Assembly: GCF_001039355.2 (NCBI RefSeq)
Contig: NW_019775464.1
Span: 322,731 to 371,444, forward strand
Origin: Lingula anatina
Lineage: Eukaryota; Brachiopoda; Lingulata; Lingulida; Lingulidae
Length of the DNA stretch: 48,714 nt
Direction: 5' to 3'
The notes below the pieces were generated by a model that saw only the letters and a program-made list of their open reading frames with translations, did not search any database and was not told the origin of the DNA. The translations under genes were made by a program, and so were the position numbers. Below, piece after piece: positions 12,111-22,890 of the stretch. Numbering within the stretch: the stretch's first letter is position 1; every line of letters starts with the position of its first letter.

Positions 12111-15031
12111 GTATGGGGAGGTGGGGTCTGTTATCTGGAAGATATTCTCAGGTTTTAATCCCCTAAATTGCACACTGCAGACATGAGTCTTTTTTCTGTG
12201 GAAAAGCGGAATTCCACTTTTTAAAATTCTATTCTGATGGTTGCTGAGATTTGTCAAGGTTAGGTGTTGTGTCCCATGATAAATGTTCAGAGGTTTTTTT
12301 TTTTGAAGCCTAGGTTCATGTCTGACACTACATTTGTAGCAAGTGGGGTGTATTGTTTGTGTATCATTAATGGTCCAGCTCAGACTGATTGTTTATGTTA
12401 AGCTGATGGTGGCATGGTGTTTTCACAATGCAGGTATCTGGTCAGTCGTACAAACGCTGGAGACAGGCGGACAGCCAGACAAACCGACAAATGCAGGCCC
12501 CTAGCCAGCAGTTTCCTGGGTGGGGTGGGGGTGGGGGGTTGAGGCTGTGTGTGTGTATGTGTGTGTGTGTGTGTGTGTGTGAAAAATTGGACCTTTTACC
12601 ATGAAGCCTCCGTGTACCTAGATTAATTTTAACCCAGAGCAGATCTTTTCCCAGCAAAAAAAGGGAGGTTTGTACGAACCCCCTGAACCCCCCCTGGCTA
12701 CGGGCCTGAACAGACAGGCTGACAGCTAGACAGACAGACAGACAGACAGATATACAAAGAGTACGAAGACAGACATGCAGAGAAACAAAGTGGAAGTCGT
12801 ACATAGAATAGTTATTATACATGCATGTACATTCACATTCATATAATATCTCCAATTATGGCCAACTGGCTGACAATGATTGGAGGTTATTAATTCTTTG
12901 ATTATCCGGTCACATCTCTCTGAACTACATGACTAGATTTCCACACGTCAAAATGACATTATTTGATAACAGATGTCGAATGTATTATTCTTTACTGTAC
13001 CTAGTGACTTGTTGCATGACTTATTAATGTGTGTATTACAGTTTAGAGGAATATTATGGCGTGAACATTTAAGGATTTTTTTATTTTTACCTGCATGATG
13101 ATGACAAACACTCATACTAAGTCTCAACAAAACTAGTCAATGTATGTTTTCACAATTTTAAAATACTCTTTTCCCCTCACAATAAAAGGTCAAAAAGAGA
13201 AAGCTAAAGATAACATGGAACACAAATTCAAGGAGCAGGTGCTTTAATTTCAACTTCAATCATTTATTTTTCATTTCCTTTCAATTTCAATTGTTGGGTT
13301 AAAATGTGATATGATTTTACCTAATTTAAAAGTATCTTGGGAGCTCCATTGGATTTGGTTTGAAAAGAAAAGTCATTTGCGTTTCTGACAGAGTTACGCT
13401 ACGCTTAATTTAGAGATGAATTTTTTTTTGTGAAAGTGAATACTAGCGTGAGACAGCTGAGCCTTCTGCATGGAATACCTCTGAGGTTGAGAGTGGGACC
13501 TCTCTGCGGTTGAAGGGAAGTCAGTTTTATTATCTACCAATGATCATTTGCATGCCGATATTAGCATGTTAAGCTGGCGTATAAAGTAGATTATTACTAA
13601 ATATTCAATTCAGGGTGTGAGTGTTCAGTAAGTGCAGTTAGGAAAACAACTATTTCAACAGCTGCTGACATGAATAGATTATTGAAATGGTGATTGCGAT
13701 TAGTTTGATCACTGAAAGACCAGAAATTCCATTATGTGATTCAGAGACACGTAACACCTATTATTAAGTCTAGAAATGGAATCGAGAAAATCAATATTTT
13801 GGTTACTATTATTTGATTATACACATGCAACTCTTGTATTTCAGTATACCCTTTTTTTTTGCAAGATTGATCAGACACCAGAGCATGCAAACAATACTTT
13901 GAATTTGACAAGTTTGTTTGAAGAATTTCCTTAAAATAAAAAGAAAGGTTCCTATTTGACTGTAGAGGGACAGAAGTTTGTTCTAGTCCGATTAAATAGT
14001 GTAATAACCTGTATTAATCTAATAAAACAGGAGGAAGGCTGTCTAGTAGAAGGTCGTCATTCAAGAAACTTCAAACTCTCAAACCTGCGTTGCACAGTTA
14101 GACATCCATTTATTGACTGGTACATGGCTATCAAGTTAAAAGCGATTCTATCAAAACCTTTATTAGCATGTGGCAATGATATAAAGAGGTATTGAATGAA
14201 TGGAATTTTGAATAGTTATAATGGCTATAAATTTTGAATATCTTATAGTGGCTACAGAGTGAAGCCACCTATGAAGTCCATGTGATGTGATGGCAAACAC
14301 AAATTTCATAATAAATGCATTAACCACTGTTTTGGTGTTATATGGATATTTTTAGAACAGTTGTTATCCCTGTAAGTGGTAACTGAATAAGAATGTATAT
14401 AATATCCCAACATGGCAGAAAGCCAAAGTGAATGTGTCAGATTTCTTATGATTTTTATTTTTTTTATTGAGATAAAGATATTTAATGTCGTAACAGAATA
14501 TGCTCTATCTAAAGAAATGTCTGTAGCATTCAGGTGTACAGGTGCATTGTGGACTCTCAAAATTGCCTAAAATATTTTAGTGCTGTTAGTTATTAAATTG
14601 TTTAATGTTATTTTAAAGAAGTGAACATTTGTGTGACAGATGTGTGTGTGCAATTAAAGATTCCAATATTATGGTTATTTCTTGATAGGAAACTTGCATG
14701 AGTGTGTCATGCTTCAGATACACATTTAATGAAATTGGTCTTTAACTTCTGTTTCTCTAGAAAACTCTGCTAATAAATTGATAGAAAACGTGCTCCCACA
14801 AGATGGGCTATTAATAAAAGACAAGTGGGCAATTTAAGATGTTGTTATCGAAGAAATTATCTAATGGTGCATTTGCATTGAAGATAGGTCCACTTCTCTT
14901 AGAACAACCCATCTGTAAGGGCTGACAGTGTCCGAAAGTGCTAGGCTAATCAGTCTGAGAGATATAATTGTGTGCCTGGAGATGGAGATTTGGGGGGGGG
15001 GGGGGGGGGGGGGGGGGGTGGGGGGGGGGGG
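12111..15031. other. Intron-like DNA after the last MLH1 exon
   Basis: No coding exon is recognised. It holds (GT)n at about 12547-12580, (GACA)n at 12728-12750, and at about 12580-12715 a dispersed element whose minus-strand end reads AGGCCCGTAGCCAGGGGGG, related to 30140-30268 and 42854-42983. An 80-codon open frame at 13956-14195 has no recognisable family. Confidence 0.5.
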
Positions 15032-15056
15032 NNNNNNNNNNNNNNNNNNNNNNNNN

Positions 15057-15099
<43 letters not shown>
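14993..15099. other. Poly-G run with 25-N assembly gap
   Basis: About 40 G residues on each side of N 15032-15056. This is the only multi-base gap in the window, and its 25-N length differs from the single n joins. Proline- and glycine-rich open frames here are artefacts of the run. The true length, and whether the two sides belong together, cannot be judged from the sequence. Confidence 0.9.
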
Positions 15100-15101
<2 letters not shown>

Positions 15102-15313
15102 TTGGAGATGGGTCGTCTTTTCTTGGTATCCTGGACATACATGTGTGCATGCTTTAATTTTTAACAAAAAAAATTCACACCTTGGCTGTTGTTAAAACCA
15201 TTTTGCTCATCTGTCATAAAAATATCGAAAAACGATCTATTTGGCATTTTTAACACGTCATGTGCTGTGTATAGGTCTTTTATAAACGGTTATGAATTCT
15301 GTCTTTTTGAAAG

Positions 15314-15613
15314 ATGGTTTTATCTCTTTTTTTGATTAGATTAAATGGTGTTATTGACAATGAAATAACATCATTTCTTTCAAAGTGGGACAAAGAATGG
15401 TTAATCCTTCTACTTGAAAGATTTACAAAGTTAAAACAATGTATAGAAAAATGGATTGCTTTCTTCCCAAAGGACAGCCTTAATGATCAGATTGCATGGA
15501 AATTTACACCGTCATTGACATTTGCAAAGTTTATGTTGAGAAAGAAAAGGATGGCTTTGACAAACAGTGGAAAACATGTCCTTGATATGATCCTGTTGAA
15601 GATAAATTTATAA
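15314..15613 (+). other. Unrecognised 99-codon open frame
   Basis: The frame includes ITSFLSKWDKEWLILLLE and WIAFFPKDSLNDQIAWKF, has protein-like composition, and is preceded by a possible acceptor (TTTTTTTGATTAG at about 15328-15340). I recognise no family and no donor that would make it an exon. It could be a decayed transposon fragment or chance. Confidence 0.2.
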
Positions 15614-15624
15614 CAGCTACTATG

Positions 15625-15790
15625 ATTCCAAAAGGTATTCTACTGACATTTGAAAATGTCCCAAAGTCAAATTTTCTTTGCCTGCATATCCTGTAAAGCT
15701 ACTTTTATTTCCCAATGCAGACTTTCAAATCAATGAAACCCCTGAAGTAAAAGCACCTGATGTCAATGTTTTCTTTTGAAATGTAGCAAA
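15625..15790. repeat. Dispersed repeat, copy 1
   Basis: Shares AATTTTCTTTG, CTGCATATCCT, AAAGCTACTT and a later TTTCTTTTGAAATGT-like stretch, in the same order and orientation, with 41655-41800. Both begin near AAAGGTATT/AAAGGTATA. The family is not recognised. Confidence 0.7.
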
Positions 15791-18034
15791 AGACATTGGG
15801 GTCCAAACATTAAGGGAAAGATTGAAAACTAAATTATTTTTTAAAATTATATAATACATAAAATCCAAGTGTGGGAATGGGTTGAGTAACGGTTTGTGAG
15901 TAGGAGAAAATTAAGTTCTTGGACCAAAAAATTAATTTGGCAAGAAAATCCCAGATGGGATACCTTTAAAAACAATAACACAAAACAAAAAGCAAAGGAA
16001 TCTGCAAGATATACACTTTTTACTCATATTTTTCGACTGACAATATCTCATAACACAATAAAATAATGTCTTCATACAATCTTAAAAGTTCTATACATTA
16101 AAATCAAGGGTTACTTACAACAGAAAGGTAATTACTGTTTAGTTTTTTAAAGCTGCCACTTAAATCAATTGTAAATAAAAATTGCCTGTTTCAGTATTGT
16201 TTATTTTAATGATTTCAAGCATTATATGCTGTTATTCAGTTTTCTTTCAGTACATATTTTTTTATTTAAAGGTAACTTTTTTTGATTCCCAATAAATACA
16301 GTATAGATTGTAGCTTAAAGTCACTATCAGTGGAATATTGGTAACAGAAATTTACAGATTTGCCTGCCATTAATGGCTGCCATTTTTGTCTTGTTGAGTG
16401 CTTAATTTGAAAACAGTAATTTCAAGATACACATCCACTTATCTGAAGTACTTATTTTTTGCTAACCACTTATCTGAAGCTGAACTGATACACATACAGT
16501 ATGACAATTTTGTATTATTGCTTAAATGTATTTCCAATATCTTTCTTTCCCCTGAAACATACAATTTAATGTGGACCATTCATGATCAAAATAGAAAGAA
16601 AAAAATATATTTAAGACAAATAAGTGTATGAAATGCCCCTTTTGATTTAATTTTAATTAAACTTTGCCTCCATTCAACCAGTAGTCATACTGGTAAATGG
16701 TTGCATTCTTTGAATCAGCATGGTCTGTTGATTTATGTAGTTTTCTAATATGAAGTTGTTCATATATGTAGAGCACCAAAATTCGTATGTAGATCCACAA
16801 AAAATACAGAAAGTCAAAACAGCAATATTGCAAAACTTGAAGTTGACTTTAGCAAGCAGGCTGCTTTTCAACTATCTCATTGGCAATGAGATTTTCAATT
16901 ACTTTGTCCACTTGATTCAATTAACTAAATTCCACATTCATTGATATACATATAACTTAACAATACAGCAACAAGTGGTGTAAAAGACTGATGAATAAAT
17001 AGCCTGATTTTTACATGAAAGTGTCCTCTTACTGAGCCCCAACACCCGACACAGAAAATTAAGTTATTTCTATCTTAACAAGGATGGGAACTTGCTGAAA
17101 AGTTGGAAGGGGAGTAAAGATCCCCGCAGTGTAATTACTTGGTAGAACCTCTCCAAGCGTGCATACGTCTGTAAAGTTGTATCACTATACGATAACACTT
17201 ATTGTGGAAAGGTTTCTTAAGTGGAGCTAAATATCATCTCTTCTTATTATATATAATTGCATGACAACCATTGTGAATGTGAGCCTATAAAATAAACACA
17301 GATGTTAATGATTCAAAAATTCCAGTTAACACAAAAGCATCAGCAACCGCAACACAATTTGAAAAAAAGAAAATAATTTTAATTTCAAAGGTATCCAATG
17401 TAGGATTTAAAGTGCATTTCTAGTGCATGGATTGCTTCTTGTAGAACTTATCTGAGGGCACTTTAAACTTTTAAAATATAAGATGATCATAGTTAAATGG
17501 GGGTCTTAATATCGCAAAAATAATCATATTTACTTTCCCCTACATAGCCAGCCATCTTTACACAGTTTGAAAATAGCATTTAGAATCACAAGTGTTTTGC
17601 TATATCTGGAAATAAAGTCAATGGAGTGGATGGCTTATCAGGATAAACCTCTTAAGTTTACGTTTTGATCTTTTGCTTTTTCCCAAAATGTTAGAGTTGC
17701 AACAAGTAGTTGTGGGAGGTAGGAGTAAAGGTTGGTAAAGCAGGGGAAAATGCCATTTACCCTTGGATAATATGATAAATATGTGTCTTGAACAAAAATC
17801 CTTCTGTGGATACCTTTAATTTCAATTAAAACCAATAATTAAATACATAACCAACATATATATATATTTGCCCACACAATAATAAGAAAAATATTACATT
17901 AGAAATTTGGACATTCACTATTAAAAAACAAAAACAGAAAAAAAAAAAATGAAAATGATTATCTTGATAATGAGAGAGAGAGAGAGAATGCTCTGATTCA
18001 CCCAGTAGTGTTTTTTTTTTTTTTTTTTTTTTTG
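15791..18034. other. Non-coding AT-rich stretch
   Basis: No gene is recognised. Short open frames at 16398-16631 and 17638-17835 have no family signature. It ends in (GA)n at about 17972-17988 and a poly-T run at 18011-18033, next to the single n at 18035. I could not find a second copy across this n, so it may be an ordinary join. Confidence 0.5.
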
Positions 18035-18281
18035 NGGTTGCACAGATCATTGCCCATGCAACCTTTTAGCCCTACTCCTGCCTCTAGAATACAATGCAAT
18101 GAATGATAAAAACTGACGTCTTATCAGAACACTGCATGACAGCAACTCAATTAACCCAGAAAAAGTGAGTCAATATGTAATACTCAGAAATCTTATATAA
18201 AATGAAAATCAAAACATTCGGGTTAGATTACTGATCAATCATGGAACCATCAGTATACATAATGTGGTGATCATAACTTAC

Positions 18282-18437
18282 TTATAATACATTCTCTGTC
18301 TCCATTAGTCCCATGATAAGGATATCTACATCTACAGACACCTCGAGACCCGGTTTTCGTACAGTAACTGTATTTTGTTTGTAACTTTTCCCGGCAGAAA
18401 TCGTCAGATGTGCAAGTCATTCCAACTTTTGGACGAG
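18282..18437 (-). CDS. EGF-like domain exon (one internal exon of an unidentified gene)
   Basis: An internal exon of exactly 156 nt on the minus strand, bounded by an acceptor (CTATTTTAG) and a GTAAGT donor, phase 1 on both sides. The 52 codons give six cysteines with spacing C-x5-C-x10-C-x8-C-x-C-x12-C, including CRC, the C4-x-C5 signature of EGF-like modules. Phase 1-1 symmetry is typical of shuffled extracellular modules. The gene is probably a secreted or membrane protein with several such modules, but no neighbouring exon is recognised. An EB-type cysteine module is an alternative. Confidence 0.65.
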
Positions 18438-18646
18438 CTAAAATAGAGTAATTTAAAAAAGATGACGTAATGTTCAATTAAAATTATCGACAATGTGTTT
18501 GTCATTTTCCATTTTGAGTTGTCTGTGTTAATATGAGTATGGATAATCAGCGATAATATATTTTCCTTTGCTTAACTCGAGAGGAAGACCATTCAGAAAG
18601 GAATTTTACTCATGATATTTGCCGATTCTGAAATCTTGAATTTTAC

Positions 18647-18683
18647 CAAAAAAAAAAAAAAAAGAAAAAAAGAAAATGAAAAA

Positions 18684-18756
<73 letters not shown>

Positions 18757-18830
18757 AAATAAAACAAATAATTTTTTTTTTTTTTTTTTTTTTTTTTGTT
18801 TTTGTTTTTGTTTTTGTTTTTTTTTTTTTG
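18647..18830. repeat. Long A-run followed by T-run
   Basis: Roughly 130 bp dominated by A, then CTAAATAAAACAAATAA, then about 60 bp of T with three TTTTTG units. The adjacent A and T tracts could fold into a hairpin. The sequence after it (18831, CTAAGAAATAATCTG) is exactly where haplotype B starts at 22406, so the tract probably ended the alternate contig's assembly. Confidence 0.8.
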
Positions 18831-19316
18831 CTAAGAAATAATCTGAAACTGGACTTGTAATATATTACAGCAACTCTCCAATTTGGTATCAATCACAACT
18901 TTGCATAGTTGCTGCATTACATTATTAGTTCAGTATCTGATGATGTTAATTATAAATTATATAGAAAAGATAAAATTATACTAGAACTGAAATAAGAAGT
19001 TGTAATAAATGGAGAAATGAAAGAAAGGATGAGAATAGAAAAATTGAGAATTATGAACATAAAGACATTAAGCATGGAACCATATGTCTACTGATATATT
19101 AATATTTAATCTGTTTAACAGTTGATTTAATTCTTTGCAGATTGGACAGTTTTACCCCTTATAACTATTAAAATTAAATAAAGGTGATATCCTTTGGGAT
19201 AAGATGTCTTTGTCTTTAAGTCTGACTTTCATCATGGTTTTGAAGCTAGTAGACAAATCTACTGTTATTTATTACTCAGGAAAGCTGTGGTGATGGTCAC
19301 AGCAGAACAATGACAA

Positions 19317-20546
19317 TTACACATGGGTCATGGTATCCAAGGACGGCACATAGGTTGCCATGGAGAAGCTCATGGGAGGGGATGATTTTCCATTCCTTTT
19401 CATGCTGGATTGATTCAGGGAGCGCATTTGACTGTGCTTGTGGACACACTTTTTACACCCGTCCTGGTGACACCACGGCAGCTTTTTGAAAAAGCACTTC
19501 AGTCCGTGTCTCACTTCTCTCATCCTTATGATATATATGATAGGATCACACAGAGAGTTCAACAAAAGTAAATCGTGCAGATATTCGTTAGCTATTAAAT
19601 AGGTCTCCCAGGAACTTTTGAGGGCGTTAATATTCGTGTCCACCATGATGACTAAAGCGACCTCAAAGAGACAGTACGGAATCCAGCAAACCACAAATGT
19701 TCCCAAAATGAGGAGAGTTGTGAGGAGGGCTTTCCGATTCTTCTTGTACTCTTGCTGCAGAGGTGGAGCCCTCTGGTGAATTTTTCTAACCTCACAATAG
19801 ATTCGCCCATAAATGTAAAGCATGATGATGAAGCATATAAATGCAGTGGCAAACATTATATATTCAGTGTAGTAATTATTTTTGTCCACGTGCTCGCAGT
19901 AATTGTACTTGGTGTTATTTCCGGCAGCTTCTTCAAAATCTCCAAAACCCGACAGGAAGTCAGAGAACCCAAACACAGCAGATACAATCCAAAAGAACAA
20001 TAACATCATTGTGATCCGCTGCCTGCTCATTAGGACTTGGTACCTCAATGGGTGCATGATGGCTAAAAAATGATCCACAGCCATCCCCAGTAGATTGAAT
20101 AATGAGATGATATTGGCCATTATCATTATTCCTTTGATAAAAGAATTGATGCAGATGGACTGGAGCCGGAGGCTGTATTCAAAGCTGTAATCTGTGTAGA
20201 TGGGGTTGATGATCCTGCTGATGATGTGCAGGAATATACTCAGGCTAACCAACATGTCAGCGCATCCAAGGCTAAGCACCAGACGAAGGCGCGTGGCAAA
20301 CCCAGTCTCTGTTCTTATGTGCCCTATGCCAATGAGGCCAAGAACATTCACCATGATTGTAATGAAGCTGAAAATGAGGGCAATGACTTTGTGGGGCTTT
20401 TTGAACATAAGTTCCGCCCTAATGTCCATGTTGTAGTAGTCCATTACTTCGAATACTGGTCCGTTATTGTCAAGAACAGACTGATTGTCTTCCATTGTAA
20501 TGTTCATGTTGAGTTCACTTAAAGTTGTTGTGTTAAAAGAAACCAT
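19317..20546 (-). CDS. Orphan class A GPCR, MECA (melanocortin/cannabinoid)-like, haplotype A
   Basis: Uninterrupted 409-residue seven-helix receptor. Landmarks: N-glycosylation sequons NTT, NIT and NQS near the N-terminus; TM1 N67; TM2 LSLGCAD (D97); TM3 ends VDHF (158-160) in place of DRY, followed by LAIMHPLRY; TM4 W186; TM5 about 228-250 without the usual proline; TM6 CWIPY 287-291; TM7 NSLCDPIIY 330-338 with Asp in place of Asn of NPxxY. A proline-free TM5 and DPxxY are features of the melanocortin and related receptors. A Cys-rich tail (WCHQDGCKKC) may be palmitoylated. The frame is open to an ATG 63 nt upstream, but I start at 20546: it has ACATGG context, lies seven bases after an acceptor-like TTTTTTTAG, and the upstream codons differ by an indel between alleles. 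A polyadenylation signal AATAAA (minus) lies at 19268-19273. The ligand is unknown. Confidence 0.88.
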   Translation of the reverse strand: MVSFNTTTLSELNMNITMEDNQSVLDNNGPVFEVMDYYNMDIRAELMFKKPHKVIALIFSFITIMVNVLGLIGIGHIRTETGFATRLRLVLSLGCADMLVSLSIFLHIISRIINPIYTDYSFEYSLRLQSICINSFIKGIMIMANIISLFNLLGMAVDHFLAIMHPLRYQVLMSRQRITMMLLFFWIVSAVFGFSDFLSGFGDFEEAAGNNTKYNYCEHVDKNNYYTEYIMFATAFICFIIMLYIYGRIYCEVRKIHQRAPPLQQEYKKNRKALLTTLLILGTFVVCWIPYCLFEVALVIMVDTNINALKSSWETYLIANEYLHDLLLLNSLCDPIIYIIRMREVRHGLKCFFKKLPWCHQDGCKKCVHKHSQMRSLNQSSMKRNGKSSPPMSFSMATYVPSLDTMTHV

Positions 20547-20795
20547 GTTGGTGCTAAAAAAAGTAATCCACGTAATAGAAAAAAAATATCTATATCTATA
20601 GTCCTGCAATGAAGGACACTTTTTTTAAAACATGCACTGTATTTTCCAAAATTTCTTGAACCCAAGACCTTAAAGCTTGAGCGTTTAGTTTGTGTTTTAC
20701 ACAGTCTAACTCCAAAGTTTCCTAGTTTCGAATTGATAGAGTAATCACTGATGTAGCTTCTTGGGATTACAGGAAAGCATCTGTTGATGATAAGG

Positions 20796-20810
20796 TCAAG
20801 GTCAAGGTCA
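20796..20810 (+). promoter_or_regulatory. Overlapping NR5A/ERR-type sites at the LINE 5' end
   Basis: Two overlapping TCAAGGTCA motifs (20796-20804 and 20802-20810) lie within the first 20 bp of the element. TCAAGGTCA is the extended half-site bound by monomeric nuclear receptors of the NR5A (SF-1/FTZ-F1) and ERR groups. The position fits an internal LINE promoter, but binding is inferred from the motif alone. Confidence 0.4.
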
Positions 20811-21152
20811 AGTGAGTTGAAACAACACTGACTCCTCTCTTGTGTTTGTTTCTTAATTTTTGTTTGGCAAAGTCTTCAAATGTATGATTTGAAGTATGGA
20901 TAACTATTGTGAGTATATATAGAACCTTTCTGTGGCAAAAAATTAACAGCAGCACTTCTTGGAAGTCTGGTTTTTTGAAGTTCAAACTTTTGGACATTAA
21001 GGACAAAGAACAATGGAGACCTGAAAGTAGGTCAAGGAGGTGGAAAGCTGACATCACTTGAAAGTTGAAATGCTGCAAGAACTTGACTCGTATATCTCCT
21101 ATCTGTTCTGAAACTACGTGGTTGATACAAAATATCTCTACTAGCATCTGAA

Positions 21153-22404
21153 ATGACCAAGAAAAGGAATTCTTCAAAGAAAAAAGGCTACTATGCTGTG
21201 GCAAGAGGCTACCAAGTTGGTGTCTACAGGACCTGGGATGAGACTGAGAAGCAAGTTCTAGGCTACTCTGAAAATCTGCATCAGGGATACATCTACTACT
21301 CAGGTGCCAAAAAGTTCATGACAAAGGCTGGGATTCATTCATTCAAAGTATTCGAAAATGGAAAGGAGTACGATAACGAAATTTATGAGAAACTTCTAAT
21401 GGAGGAAAAAACAAAGAGCACTCTTGACACAAGTGGAGAAAATGGAGAAGCCCAAGAGGATGAGGAAACACGTGCTAAAACACAAGGTGAAACAAGTGTG
21501 AAAGAGCTCTATGAAGAGAAAATTACTAAACCCAGGCATGAACATGAAGGGACAGAAAGGGCCTTGAGTACCCCCATCAAACCACCAAGTAAAAGCACAC
21601 CTGCGGCAACAACTACACCAAAGCAGACATTCTTGCTTAAGGCTGAATCAGTCAAGCAGAGATGGTCAGATAATTGGACTGAGAACTTTACTTCCATAAA
21701 CAATGCCCTTGTCAATTTGGAGGCCAGCCAGACAGAACTCATTAAAGTCTTACAGACAAACAATGAGAGACATAGTACTGAGAACAAAGAAATGAGAGAT
21801 ACTATCAAGCAACAGGCAGAAAAGATAAACAATCTGAGAGATACTGTCAAGCAACAAACAGAGAAGATAAACAATCTCACCCTTCAGAGTAACCTGCTGC
21901 AAACAGAGCTGAATGAAATGAAGAAAATTGTAAAAGAGAATGCAGAAAGAATTGAAAAGAAAGAACTTGATGAAACACACTCAAACTCACACCAACTCTC
22001 ACAAAATCATACAAACAGTATGATTACAGATGACTTCCCCAAAAACAAGACTTATGCAGATATGGTTAAGACTACCAACACTGAAAGCCAAGCCCTACAG
22101 GGGACAAGTACTAGTATGTGGAAATCTACTGGAAAAGTTACTTCCCAAAAACACTCCCTGATACTGTCAGACTCAATATTTAGTAGGATGCACGAGACCC
22201 GCACAAAAAGTATGCTTGTAGAGCAGCAGTATGTACGTGGTGGGGTAGAAGAAATGATAAAAGCTATCCAAGAATGTGATAAAACAGACTTTGACAGTGT
22301 TGTGCTACATACAGGGACTAATGATCTGAAATACTTTGCAGATGGCACAATGACACCAGGGATAGCATATGATAAACTAGCATCTACAGCTAAGAAGAAG
22401 TTTA
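21153..22404 (+). CDS. LINE ORF1-type protein: RNase H1-like hybrid-binding domain, coiled coil, SGNH-like segment (3' truncated by gap)
   Basis: Open for 417 codons and still open at n 22405. Residues 11-56 (YYAVARGYQVGVYRTWDE ... QVLGYS ... AKKF) match the N-terminal hybrid-binding domain of RNase H1, also called the viroplasmin-like fold, which binds RNA/DNA hybrids. Residues 85-160 are charged and Thr/Pro-rich linker. Residues 183-270 form a likely coiled coil with an internal 14-residue duplication (RDTIKQQAEKINNL / RDTVKQQTEKINNL). Residues 335-392 resemble an SGNH/GDSL hydrolase: LSDS as block I and HTGTNDL as block III. Esterase-like ORF1 domains are known in CR1/L2-type LINEs; I infer the element belongs near them. 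The start is the first Met, followed by a Lys-rich stretch. No ORF2 is visible. Confidence 0.75.
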
Positions 22405-22890
22405 NCTAAGAAATAATCTGAAACTGGACTTGTAATATAATACAGCAACTTTCCAATTTGGTATCAATCACAACTTTGCATAGTTGCTGCATTACATTAT
22501 TAGTTCAGTATCTGATGATGTTAATTTAAATTATATAGCAAAGATAAAATTATACTAGAACTGAAATAAGAAGTTGTAATGAATGGAGAAATCAAAGAAA
22601 GGATGAGAATAGAAAAATTGAGAATTATGAACATAAAGACATTAAGCATGGAACCATATGTCTACTGATATATTAATATTTAATCTGTTTAACAGTTGAT
22701 TTAATTGTTTGCAGATTGGACAGTTTTACCCCTTATAACTATTAAAATTAAATAAAGGTAATGTCCTTTGGGATAAGATGTCTTTGTCTTTAAGTCTGAC
22801 TTTCATCATGGTTTTGAAGCTAGTAGACAAATCTACTGTTATTTATTACTCAGGAAAGCTGTGGTGATGGTCACAGCAGAACAATGGCAG

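Larger units (their letters stand above)
20791..22404 (+). mobile_element. Non-LTR retrotransposon (LINE), 5' part, haplotype A only
   Basis: The element starts directly after the target-site duplication TTGATGA (20784-20790) with a run of AAGGTC units, then about 360 nt of 5' leader and the ORF1-type frame. It is cut by n 22405. Its 3' end reappears at 26808-26895, followed by the second TTGATGA (26896-26902). Block B has one uninterrupted TTGATGA (24352-24358). This is a heterozygous, apparently full-length insertion whose interior (most of ORF2) is missing from the assembly. Confidence 0.87.

Noticed and set aside
12442-12855. 137-codon minus-strand frame with His/Thr and Pro repeats
   Set aside because: It is made of GT and GACA microsatellites and a dispersed repeat.
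14861-15195. Poly-Pro/poly-Gly open frames on both strands
   Set aside because: They come from the poly-G run and the N gap.
19752-20522. Plus-strand open frames across the GPCR (and at 23326-24096)
   Set aside because: They are shadows of the minus-strand receptor gene.
21509-22348. Minus-strand open frames across the LINE ORF1
   Set aside because: They are antisense to a clearly protein-like plus-strand frame.
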